Virus record (IMG/VR): IMGVR_UViG_3300042892_004016
Coordinates: 1 to 64,000 of that record
From: a virus
DNA: 64,000 nucleotides
Strand: one strand, 5' to 3'
Shown here: in pieces, positions 6,891 through 15,100 of the stretch
Layout: every line of letters starts with the position of its first letter
Position numbering within the stretch: position 1 is the first letter of the stretch
Notes under the pieces: generated by a model
What the model saw: the letters and a program-made list of their open reading frames with translations, nothing else
The model's database searches: none
Told to the model about the DNA's origin: nothing
Made by a program: the position numbers and the translations under genes

Positions 6891-6972
6891 ATCAAAAGCA
6901 ATCTAGTTTGGATTCGAACCTTGTCCTAGTCTTGTCGATCTGCACTTCCCACTGTACTGACCAGATTGCTTT
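6891..6972 (-). other. Intervening segment of the permuted tmRNA precursor
   Basis: This lies between the encoded CCA end and the 5' G of the coding piece. Its ends form an 11-bp perfect inverted repeat (6894-6904 with 6963-6973) that extends the acceptor stem and overlaps the terminal A of CCA. The loop contains GGTTCGAATCC, a T-loop-like motif whose outer stem does not pair. In known permuted tmRNAs this part is removed, leaving two RNA pieces. Confidence 0.75.
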
Positions 6973-7043
6973 TGGTGGAGGCGAGGGGAATCGAACCCCT
7001 GTCTTGAACACCTTTCATTCAACTTCATACAACAATAACTTAT

Positions 7044-7072
7044 AGTATATATTTAACTGGTATTATCGTCAA
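7044..7072 (-). promoter_or_regulatory. Sigma70-type promoter of the tmRNA gene
   Basis: Minus-strand TTGACG (7067-7072) and TATACT (7044-7049) with a 17-bp spacer, placing +1 near 7037, just before the acceptor piece. The -35 overlaps the stop codon of the upstream gene. Confidence 0.75.
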
Positions 7073-7569
7073 CCGTTGTGGGTATCGTCACCATAGTGCT
7101 GTTTGCTGGTGTACACCACTTCAGTTTTTTTGGCACCAGTATACTGTGCTGTTGGGCGCATCCACACTTCATGTTCTTCTACGTACCCACTGTCTGTTAA
7201 GCCATAGTGCTTGACCATGGCAGTGTAGTCTAATAAACAATCTTGTGGATTAAATGGTTTGGCAACTATTACCCAATCATCTTGAGTTTCCAGAGTCTGC
7301 ACAAAGTTCACCGCACCATCTAGCTGAGTGGCAAAGGCCACAACTACTCCGTTGGATTTAATGGCGTTCAGTTCACGATCCTTTGGTATTATCGCACGAA
7401 ACAGTTGCTGTACCCGTGGTGCTCGCCTAAAGGGTTCGCTTTCTGGACTGTTTAGAATCACCTGTGCAGCGGCATCTGTGTTCCACATTTCTTGCCAGTC
7501 TTGTACCGCCTGAACAAAGTCAGGGGTCAATTGGTCAGTGGATTCAGTTAAGATTTCTTTGATATTCAT
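7069..7569 (-). CDS. Hypothetical protein, possibly ADP-ribosyltransferase-like
   Basis: 166 residues, no firm family match. The opening MNIKEILTE is like short N-termini of T4-type injected or head proteins. A weak match to the arginine-type ADP-ribosyltransferase order R-S/T-ExE is visible: Arg58 in LFRAI, a Thr81 strand VVVAFATQLDGA, and Glu132-His-Glu134 in YVEEHEVWM. The STS motif is degenerate (FAT). T4 packages such enzymes (Alt) or expresses them early (ModA/ModB) to modify host RNA polymerase and translation factors. A perfect TATAAATA late box lies 4 nt before the ATG and there is no Shine-Dalgarno site, which suits late synthesis and packaging. It could equally be an unrelated structural protein. 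Confidence 0.5.
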   Translation of the reverse strand: MNIKEILTESTDQLTPDFVQAVQDWQEMWNTDAAAQVILNSPESEPFRRAPRVQQLFRAIIPKDRELNAIKSNGVVVAFATQLDGAVNFVQTLETQDDWVIVAKPFNPQDCLLDYTAMVKHYGLTDSGYVEEHEVWMRPTAQYTGAKKTEVVYTSKQHYGDDTHNG

Positions 7570-7573
7570 TGAG

Positions 7574-7581
7574 TATTTATA
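7574..7581 (-). promoter_or_regulatory. T4-type late promoter (perfect TATAAATA)
   Basis: Exact match to the T4 late consensus on the minus strand, 4 nt before the ATG of the 166-aa gene. This is the clearest late box in the window. Confidence 0.65.
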
Positions 7582-7615
7582 CGCAGTAAAACAAACATGA
7601 TACTGTGTACTTACA

Positions 7616-7903
7616 TTAATCTTTAAAAATACCAGGTGGGTACTTGATTATCATGTTATCCGCCCAATGTATTACAATAAAGTTTTCCTCTTGCTTGATT
7701 ACTGTCCAGCAACCATTAAAGATTATTTTACCGTCTTCCGTTGCCCAAGACTTGTATTCAAATACTTCTGAAATATGTGAATCGGTGCATGGGTCTGATG
7801 AGATAACTATGCTACCATTGGATTCATTTTCGGCTTTCAGTTCTTTTGCCATGACAACAGATGATGCTAGTAATAGCAGTATCGCAGTTATTTTGCTAAA
7901 CAT
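7616..7903 (-). CDS. Small secreted protein of unknown function
   Basis: I place the start at the second in-frame ATG, giving 95 residues that open with MFSKITAILLLLASSVVMA, a clear signal peptide. The longer reading from 7930 would bury that signal behind nine extra residues and overlap the upstream gene. The mature part is about 75 residues with two cysteines (SSDPC, NGCW), suggesting a periplasmic disulphide. The ATG lies 2 nt after the stop of the 52-aa gene, so the small genes here form one unit. No family is recognised; superinfection exclusion or envelope modification are possibilities only. Confidence 0.6.
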   Translation of the reverse strand: MFSKITAILLLLASSVVMAKELKAENESNGSIVISSDPCTDSHISEVFEYKSWATEDGKIIFNGCWTVIKQEENFIVIHWADNMIIKYPPGIFKD

Positions 7904-7905
7904 GA

Positions 7906-8064
7906 TTATTCCGTTTCTTTTAGAACACATCTGGCTACAATATCACTTCTGTTTTTTACGATTGCAGTTGCTGCTGCCCAACAATCTTCAAACTGGGGAT
8001 AAGATTTTAATTCTTGTTCAACGTCCTGAGACAATATTATTACAAACAACACGTATACAGACAT
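7906..8064 (-). CDS. 52-aa small membrane/secreted protein, paralogue of next upstream gene
   Basis: GGAGAA lies 6 nt before the ATG. The protein opens with a hydrophobic segment (VYVLFVIILS) followed by a short polar domain with two cysteines (EDCWAAA, ARCVLKE). It aligns with the 55-aa protein encoded just upstream: hydrophobic start, E-W/L-KSY, a Cys after about 7 residues, then I-ARC near the end. The stop is 2 nt before the ATG of the secreted 95-aa protein. Function unknown. Confidence 0.6.
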   Translation of the reverse strand: MSVYVLFVIILSQDVEQELKSYPQFEDCWAAATAIVKNRSDIVARCVLKETE

Positions 8065-8084
8065 GATCAATTCTCCATAGAAAT

Positions 8085-8252
8085 TTATTCTACTACTCTT
8101 TTTTCACATCTGGCTTGAATCGTTTTTTCTCTGTGCCGTGTGATGGTCCTAACCACTTCTAAACATTCTTTTTGCGTATTGTATGATTTCCATTCTCGCT
8201 CTACCCCATCGCCTGATACGATAACTATGAGAACAAATACAATAGATTCCAT
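8085..8252 (-). CDS. 55-aa small membrane/secreted protein, paralogue of next downstream gene
   Basis: AAGGACGG ribosome site before the ATG. It has an N-terminal hydrophobic segment (IVFVLIVIVSG), then EREWKSYNTQKECLEVV and IQARCEKR. The shared KSY..(E)C....ARC layout shows tandem duplication with the 52-aa gene downstream. The two cysteines could form an intramolecular disulphide in the periplasm. Unknown function; short signal-bearing proteins like this are common in T4-like phages. Confidence 0.6.
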   Translation of the reverse strand: MESIVFVLIVIVSGDGVEREWKSYNTQKECLEVVRTITRHREKTIQARCEKRVVE

Positions 8253-8266
8253 ACGCCGTCCTTTGT

Positions 8267-8374
8267 TTAGTTTGGAGCTTCCTTATATACTAGCCAAAAT
8301 GCTACCAGTAAGGAAACAATGAGCAGTACTCCCAAAAGAAACCCCACAATAAAATAAATCTGCTCTGGATTCAT
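8267..8374 (-). CDS. 35-aa single-span membrane peptide
   Basis: Nearly the whole peptide is one hydrophobic helix (FIVGFLLGVLLIVSLLVAFW) flanked by MNPEQIY and VYKEAPN. It lies 14 bases before the ATG of the 55-aa gene and on the same strand, so it belongs to the same small-gene cluster. A holin-like or phage membrane accessory role is possible, but no family is recognised and no lysis genes adjoin it. Confidence 0.45.
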   Translation of the reverse strand: MNPEQIYFIVGFLLGVLLIVSLLVAFWLVYKEAPN

Positions 8375-8390
8375 TATATGTTTACGCTGA

Positions 8391-11300
8391 CTATTCTGGT
8401 AACGGTTCTAATGGTACCGTTAAATCGTCCACGTAAGGCACTTCAAATTGCATCAAGTATTTTTGTTCTCTCGTAAATCCGTTGTAGTCAGTGGCTACTA
8501 TAACAAATTCAAACACGCCTGCATCCAGTGGCGTACCTGAAATCGTGCCAGTGGATCCTGAACTGGCGATGTTTAATCCAGTGGGTAGCTGAGATCCTGC
8601 TTTAACTGTAAAGCTGTATGGCGCGGTACCACCAGTGGCCATTATAGTGGCTGAGTAACTGTAACCAGTTGATCCTGGTTGTAGTCTGGTTGGGTAACTC
8701 AATGTTATGACTGGATTGTTAATGGTAATAGAGTAATTTTTAGTAGCTTTGTTGTAGTTACTGTCAATTACATCAATTGCAAAACTGGTTTCTGTTCCAA
8801 ATTGGTCTGCTACATCTGGAGTACCTGTAATTACTGCCGAATCACTAGTGATGGGCACTATACTGAGTCCACGTGGCAACTGGGTGCCCATGGCCATTAC
8901 AAATACGTAAGGGGCTACCCCGCCTGAAGCAGAGACTGTTTCAGAAGTGTATGCAGTTTTGGCAATGCCTGAGCTGAGTACCAGTCTTGTGGGTCGTACT
9001 GAAATATCCACTGCAGTAACTGAGATGTTTATTGTTTGAGTCACTGAGAATCCATAACTGTCTACTGCAGTGATTGGGAAATCGTAACCACCCAGTATAG
9101 TAGGAGTTCCCTCTATATCTATTGTGGTATCAGTGGCGTTGGTCAACTGCATTCCATTTGGAAAAGCAGTGGCTGCTGGTAAGATAAAGTTATAGGGACC
9201 AATGCCGCCGCTGGCTGTGATAGTTTGCGTTGCGTAAGACTGATTTACTTTTGCGGCAGACAATCTTACTGGCGACAATGTTAACTTGGGTGCTTGCACA
9301 TTAATCTGATAACCTTGTGTGCCACTATATCCATAGTTGTCAGTGGCGCTAATCGTGAATATGAATGGAGACAGTGCAGTTGTAGTGGGTGTGCCAGTTA
9401 ATACACCAGTGGCATTTAATACCACTCCTGCAGGCAATTCACCGGTTGCTATTGAGTATTGATATGGCGCCGTTCCACCACTGGCAGTCAATTGCATACT
9501 GTATGGTATTGCAAAAGTAACAGTGGGTAATGTTATAGTGGGCTTGATTATATTACTGGGCCCAAGTATTATAGTGGGAGCGATTACGGTTATTGCCACT
9601 TTATTGGTAGTACGATGTCCAGTGCTGCTTGTAGCAGTCAATAAAATATAGCTGGTGCCCACACTGGTTGCAGCGTAAGTGTATCCTTCACCGTCCAACT
9701 GGGTACTACTAATGCCAAGTCCTTCTGCGGTAACAGCAGCCGCATCGGTTGATGTCCAAGTGAACAGTGTTTGTTCACCAACAGCAATAGTCTGCTTCAA
9801 CAGATTGCCAGTAATAGTGGGTATTATGGGAGTGGGTGCAACCACTAGAACTTCACAATTGGTGTTTGTGCTATGCCCAGTTTTACTGTAGGCAGTGATC
9901 ACCACTGACTGCTTGCCAGCAGTGATAGTGGGAGTTATGCTGACTGATCCATTCAATTGAGTACTGGCATGCGCCCCAGATACTCTTACTGAACTGGCAT
10001 CATATGTCATCCAAGCTAGAGTAGTAGATTCTCCTGAAATAATTGTAGGTGGATTAAAACCAGCCGTAATTACTGGAGTAACGGGGGCGGCTTCTATTAT
10101 ATTAATATCAATCGTTTTAGTTACTGATTCATTGGTTGAGCTAGTGGCAGTAACATAGACTGATTGAGTTCCCAACAGTGCGGGAACTACTATAGTTCCT
10201 GATCCAGTTAATTCGTCGCTAGTAATCAACCCACTTACTGCAACTGTTAGTGCATCGGTAGTCTGCCAAGTAAAGGTAACTGATTGTCCAGCCGAAACAG
10301 AATATTTGTCTGCCGAGCATATAACTGTTGGCAACTTTGCCACTGTAAAATCCAACTGCATTGCGGCAGTGTCGGTAGATGCACTGGTTGCACTCAATAC
10401 TATCGGGTAGCTGACTCCAGGAGTATCGGGTGCAACAATTAATGCAGTACCTGATAGTGCTGTCTGGTGCCATGCGAGTGCATCGTTATCCATTGTCAAG
10501 CTGACTGCATCCTGTACATCCCACATTACAACAACTGATTGCCCTGGCACTATGTTGCTGCTGGGGTTCAATGTAGCAGTAATTTTAGGTATTATTACTG
10601 GCTGAGATATTATTTCCAACTGTAACTGCTTGGTAACTTTATCTCCAGTGTAGCTAGTTGCTGTCAAATAGACTGCATATGTACCTGGTATCGTGGGTGC
10701 AGTGACTTTGGCTGATCCCGATAATTCACTGGAGTTAATGTTCAGATCAGCGCTGGTTACTGTAACTCTGACTGCATGTTCAGTAGTCCAGGTTAGGGTA
10801 CATGATTTTTTTGCATTAAGTTTGGCGGCCGAAAACTCAGCACTGGTAAAAATTGGCACGACTGTCCCAACTTCTGGTAAAGATAATCTAAGTGGAGCAA
10901 CTACAGTAGTTGTGCCACCTGGTCCGGTTGCTGTTATTGTTTCGTTGAACGTTGGATCATTGACCGTAGTGTCAGTGAGCTTGTAAAACCCATCAGTGTA
11001 TTGTTTGGAGCCTGACCCTGCATATTGCTGCGCGCCTGTGGATCCAAGGGTAACATGAGTTGCGTTGGTTGTAGTCCAACTCAGTGTGCTGGTTTCAGTT
11101 ACCATTGTTGGATTGGGATTCCATGCACTAAACACAGCTGGTGCCGGATAAGCAATATCTAAGTCAGTTACAACTGTTCCTTCAATTGTAGGAGTGCCCC
11201 AAGTGAGTTGTGAATTTATTTCAGTGGGTGCCAATAATGTCATCGTGGCTGTTGTGCCAGGCAATGCGTATCCGCCTTCTACAAGCACCGACTCGGGTAC

Positions 11301-12134
11301 TTGGGTCAACGTGGTTGTTACAGTGATAATATTACCAGCATCATTGCTTGATCCTCTGGTACCATTGGATTTAACAGATACTGTTACATTACTCTGTAGA
11401 TAATCTAAGTTACCCACTGTGGCGAATTGTTTAAATACCTCAATATCATTTACTGTTAGCGCATAGTAACCTTCGGTGGCTAGTGTAGTCGCTGATCCTG
11501 ACCCATTAAGTTTACTGATCCCGTTGTACTTTACACCAGCTATTGTTATTGGTGTTGACTCATTGGGTGCGCTTATGTATATTCTACCGCATGCTTGTGC
11601 TAAATTACTCCACAGTGCATTAACTCCTGCTGCTGTTGGATGAGCAAGATCAATTGCCAGTTGTCCACCAGTGTTAAAGAAGTATCTGGCAGCATCACCT
11701 GATTCAAATGTAACTACATGGGTGAATACCAGATTATAATACCACAGCTTGCTGTTAGTAACAGTTTCAGCAACCGGATCCTGCTGTGTTGCTGCATTAA
11801 ATCTATTTGCGCTTAACAACGCTATGTTGTTTGCAATTACCGTCTTGTATGATAAAGTAGAGTCTAATCCAGTTAATCCACTGGGTGTTCCAGTTGCCGG
11901 ATCAACTTGAATTTGAGTAATGGCTGTGGCTTGATGTTGTGCGATATAATTTATCGTAGCAATTATATCAGCAAACGTGTTGGGCGATATGTCAGCTCCT
12001 GCAGTTACTGTAGATAATGTGGGTAATCTATATGATTGCAGTAAAAAATTCAATGAGTTTACTGGAGGGTTGGGTAACGCTCCAATGAACCCGTTGATAT
12101 CTGCTGCTGTTATAATATTAGTTGTATCGGCCAT
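8391..12134 (-). CDS. Large multi-domain Ig-repeat tail adhesin (1247 aa)
   Basis: Residues 1 to about 340 form an N-terminal domain shared with the 676-aa protein encoded at 16469-18499 (common stretches FTHVVTFESGDAARYFFN, VSVKSNGTRG). Then come about six Ig-like units of about 85 residues, each with a core such as LTWTT-HAV, FTWQTTDAL or FTWTSTDAA. The C-terminal third holds about four putative-Ig (He_PIG/cadherin-like) units with the LPAGV-L..TG.LTGTP signature. Repeated Ig-like domains on phage tails bind carbohydrates at the cell surface. It is the last gene of the fibre cluster, after the 1437-aa adhesin. Host-binding role is inferred from architecture. Confidence 0.75.
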   Translation of the reverse strand: MADTTNIITAADINGFIGALPNPPVNSLNFLLQSYRLPTLSTVTAGADISPNTFADIIATINYIAQHQATAITQIQVDPATGTPSGLTGLDSTLSYKTVIANNIALLSANRFNAATQQDPVAETVTNSKLWYYNLVFTHVVTFESGDAARYFFNTGGQLAIDLAHPTAAGVNALWSNLAQACGRIYISAPNESTPITIAGVKYNGISKLNGSGSATTLATEGYYALTVNDIEVFKQFATVGNLDYLQSNVTVSVKSNGTRGSSNDAGNIITVTTTLTQVPESVLVEGGYALPGTTATMTLLAPTEINSQLTWGTPTIEGTVVTDLDIAYPAPAVFSAWNPNPTMVTETSTLSWTTTNATHVTLGSTGAQQYAGSGSKQYTDGFYKLTDTTVNDPTFNETITATGPGGTTTVVAPLRLSLPEVGTVVPIFTSAEFSAAKLNAKKSCTLTWTTEHAVRVTVTSADLNINSSELSGSAKVTAPTIPGTYAVYLTATSYTGDKVTKQLQLEIISQPVIIPKITATLNPSSNIVPGQSVVVMWDVQDAVSLTMDNDALAWHQTALSGTALIVAPDTPGVSYPIVLSATSASTDTAAMQLDFTVAKLPTVICSADKYSVSAGQSVTFTWQTTDALTVAVSGLITSDELTGSGTIVVPALLGTQSVYVTATSSTNESVTKTIDINIIEAAPVTPVITAGFNPPTIISGESTTLAWMTYDASSVRVSGAHASTQLNGSVSITPTITAGKQSVVITAYSKTGHSTNTNCEVLVVAPTPIIPTITGNLLKQTIAVGEQTLFTWTSTDAAAVTAEGLGISSTQLDGEGYTYAATSVGTSYILLTATSSTGHRTTNKVAITVIAPTIILGPSNIIKPTITLPTVTFAIPYSMQLTASGGTAPYQYSIATGELPAGVVLNATGVLTGTPTTTALSPFIFTISATDNYGYSGTQGYQINVQAPKLTLSPVRLSAAKVNQSYATQTITASGGIGPYNFILPAATAFPNGMQLTNATDTTIDIEGTPTILGGYDFPITAVDSYGFSVTQTINISVTAVDISVRPTRLVLSSGIAKTAYTSETVSASGGVAPYVFVMAMGTQLPRGLSIVPITSDSAVITGTPDVADQFGTETSFAIDVIDSNYNKATKNYSITINNPVITLSYPTRLQPGSTGYSYSATIMATGGTAPYSFTVKAGSQLPTGLNIASSGSTGTISGTPLDAGVFEFVIVATDYNGFTREQKYLMQFEVPYVDDLTVPLEPLPE

Positions 12135-12158
12135 GTTCTATTCTTTAATTAAACAGCA

Positions 12159-15100
12159 TTAGTTTGGTCTATCGTAAAAATCACCATATCCGGTACCAGG
12201 GTTATAGGTTTTTGACGCAGTTTTTGAATTCGTCAGATCAGTGCCGCCGGCTGCAGCAAAGAAATCAGACAAGAATGCTGATCCAGAATAATTACCGGCA
12301 TAGGTAGTGACACATTTGTTTGTCCAAAATACTAATCCGCCGTAGTCTGGGGCGCGGCCTAAACCGTATCTGGTGCCCAATGCTGTAGTATATGCAGTGG
12401 CTATGCCTTTGTATAGGTTATTTGCAATCCATGTGGCAGTAGTTAATTTAGCTGATGTGTACAATGACTCTTGTGGGAAGCCAGCAGTCAATAGGTAAGG
12501 GCTGTATTTTGTATTGGCTGCGTAAGCTACTGATCCACTATAATTTGTGTACCCTGATTTACTCAATGTCAGCGTAGCGGTGCCTGCACTATTAGTTCCC
12601 TTTAAGCATATAGTCAACGAGTTGCTGCCAATTGTTCCAGTAAGTGGGCTGCCAGTGGTAGTATCTACTGTGCCTGTACTCAGTGTTACTGTGTAATTTT
12701 GTGTTCCAGCGGTGGCGTCACCTGTGATAACGATCTGTCGCTGCTGCTTGGATGAGAGTGCCGCTGGAGAAGTTATTGATCCTTTAAGTGCTGCTGCAGC
12801 AACCACCACAAGATCAGTGTGTCTTGGTAATTTACCATCTGATCCTGCCTGTAATTTGTGGCCAGTTGAGCTTGTTGCATCCATATAAGCAGAATATGTG
12901 CCTGGTGTAGTAGGTACTGTAATTGTGGCTGACCCAGATACTGCACTTGAAGTTACTAGTCCACTGATTGACGCGCTCACCGCATTATCTATTTTCCAAG
13001 TTAATGTATTTTGCTGACCGGGAGTAACTGAATACTGACTCCAATAAGTACCAGCCTCATTTACCGTAGGATATATTGGGGTAACTGTGTTAACTGTGAC
13101 TGCAAATGTACCAGTAGTTGTAGTACTAGTTGAGCTGGTTGCTGTATAGTTTACTGTTTTTGTTCCAGTGGTAGTTGGCGTAATCGCGCTAGATCCATTT
13201 AACTGACTACTGGTTACTGCGCCAGATAATGCAAGGGTAGTTGCATTGGTTGATGACCAAGTTAGTGTAGTAGTTTGTCCCAGTGTGATTGATAGGGGAC
13301 TAAACGATCCGTTGACCACCGGAGTTATCAGAGCCGCTGCAGCAACCGATACAGTAAAGCTACCTGTTATTACAGTGCCAGTGTTACTAGTTGCTGTGTA
13401 ATTTACTGTTTTTGTTCCAATAGTAGTTGGTGTAATAGAACTTGTTCCATTTAGCTGGCTACTAGTAACGTTGCCAGTAAGAGTTAATCTGGTGGCGTTA
13501 GTAGACGACCAAGTAAGTGTCGTAGTCTGTCCCAATGTAATGGATGCTGGACTGAATGATCCACTAACAGTAGGAGTAATTGGTGGCGCAGTAATTGCAA
13601 TAAGGTCAAATTGACCAGTCAGCGCCGTATTAGTTGAGCTGATTGCAGTATAATTCACAGTAGATGTGCCTGCTGCAGCTGGAGTGACCGTAGTCGTGCC
13701 ATTTAGAGCAGTGCTGGAAACTGCTCCACTTAATAATAAATTGGTTGCATTCGTGGATGACCACGTGAATGTGCTGGATTGTCCCGCAGTAACACTAGCT
13801 GGACTAAATGATCCAGTAACAATGGGAGTAACAGGAACAACGGCTGCATTTACCTGAAGTGTAAACGTTCCTGATGTTGCGGGGTTGCCGGGACTGGTTG
13901 CAGTGTAACTAATCGTTTGCGTACCTGTCATTGAGGGTGTTATAGTTCTTGCGCCATTGAGTAAATTACTGTTAACCAATCCAGAGATTGTCAATGCAGT
14001 AGCATTAGTTGAACTCCAAGCAAACGTAGTAGCTTCTCCCAGCGTAATAGATGTGGGGCTAAATGATCCTGTTACTGTTGGCGGCTCAGCGGCAGCTACT
14101 GATAAATTAAACGTGGGGTTAATAAAATCGCCCGTACTACTGAACACACGGAAACCGATAGATTGAGTACCTGTTGCACTGGGAGTGACATTAACAGAAC
14201 CACTCGTTGAAACGTTGGTTATCGCGTCGGCCAGCTGGTATTGCACCAAAATAGCATTAGTTGACGACCAGGTAAAGGTGCTTGATTGTCCCAGTATAAC
14301 GCTGGTGGGGTTAAAAGATCCTGTCAGGGTTGGAATAATTGGGGTTACTGCCACTACCTCGTACACCCACGTTCCACTAACTGTATCATTGGTCGTGCTT
14401 GTTGCTCTATAGTTTACTGTTCTTTTTCCCAAGGCTGCCGGGGCGGTCACTGTTGCTGTTCCGTTTAACTCACTGCTGGTTGCATCGCCTGTCACAGACA
14501 TGAGGTTGGTGTTGGTTGTGTTCCAAGTTAGTGTAGTTAGCTGACCAGGATTTACTGAGTAAGGACTAAATGATCCATTTACAGTTGGCACAATAGGCGC
14601 TGCTTTTACGGTGAAACTGGCCGCCGCGGATGCGGTGGTTCCTGTTACACTTGTTGCGGTCACTGTAACAGAATATGATTTGATTGATGCTGGTGCAACA
14701 ACTGAATAGGTTCCGGTTAGTGCGCCGAAACTAAGATTTAAACTTAAGTCAGTGCTGACTATAGAAATTGTGATTGCATTAGTAGCAGTCCAAGAAAGAA
14801 CATTAACTTGACCAGGCGTGGCGGTAAGTGCGCTGAATGACGCACTGACAGTAGGAAATACAGCCAAAACTGTAAAGCTGGCAGTGGCTGTTCTGTTGTC
14901 TCCGCTAGAACTAGTGGCTATCATACTGATATTATATGTTCCTGGCACACTGGGGCTGGTAACATTTTTAGTGTAACTTGTTCCTGATACAACGGTGTAA
15001 GAGTCGTCGATTGACAATTCGGCACCTACTAGTCTAACTGAAACTGCATTACCGGGCACAAACGTCAGCACTGTTGTTTGATTTGGTGTGGGTTGAGGAA

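Larger units (their letters stand above)
6660..7037 (-). ncRNA. ssrA: Circularly permuted (two-piece) tmRNA
   Basis: The tmRNA is encoded in swapped order. First comes the acceptor piece (about 7037 to 6973), with a T arm (AGGGG-TTCGATT-CCCCT) and 3' strand CGCCTCC-ACCA. Then come an intervening segment and the coding piece, whose 5' end GGGGGCGACC starts at 6890. The two ends form a 7-bp acceptor stem with a G-U third pair, the alanine identity signal of AlaRS. The tag frame at 6803-6762 reads ANASNDEVYALAA then TGA, ending in the LAA degron. After the tag, CCGGGGTA (6751-6758) can pair with TACCCCTGG (6668-6676) around a C(UUCG)G hairpin (6704-6725). tmRNA with SmpB rescues stalled ribosomes. 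No smpB gene is visible here, so the host's protein would be used. The outer ends are approximate. Confidence 0.92.

Noticed and set aside
6900-6972. A tRNA gene in the tmRNA intervening segment
   Set aside because: It has an acceptor-like repeat and a T-loop-like GGTTCGAATCC, but the T stem pairs only 2 bp and no proper anticodon arm can be drawn; its ends fit the tmRNA precursor.
12900-14600. CRISPR-like regular repeats
   Set aside because: The periodicity is about 270 bp, in frame and coding for Ig-like domains, with no short identical repeats and spacers.
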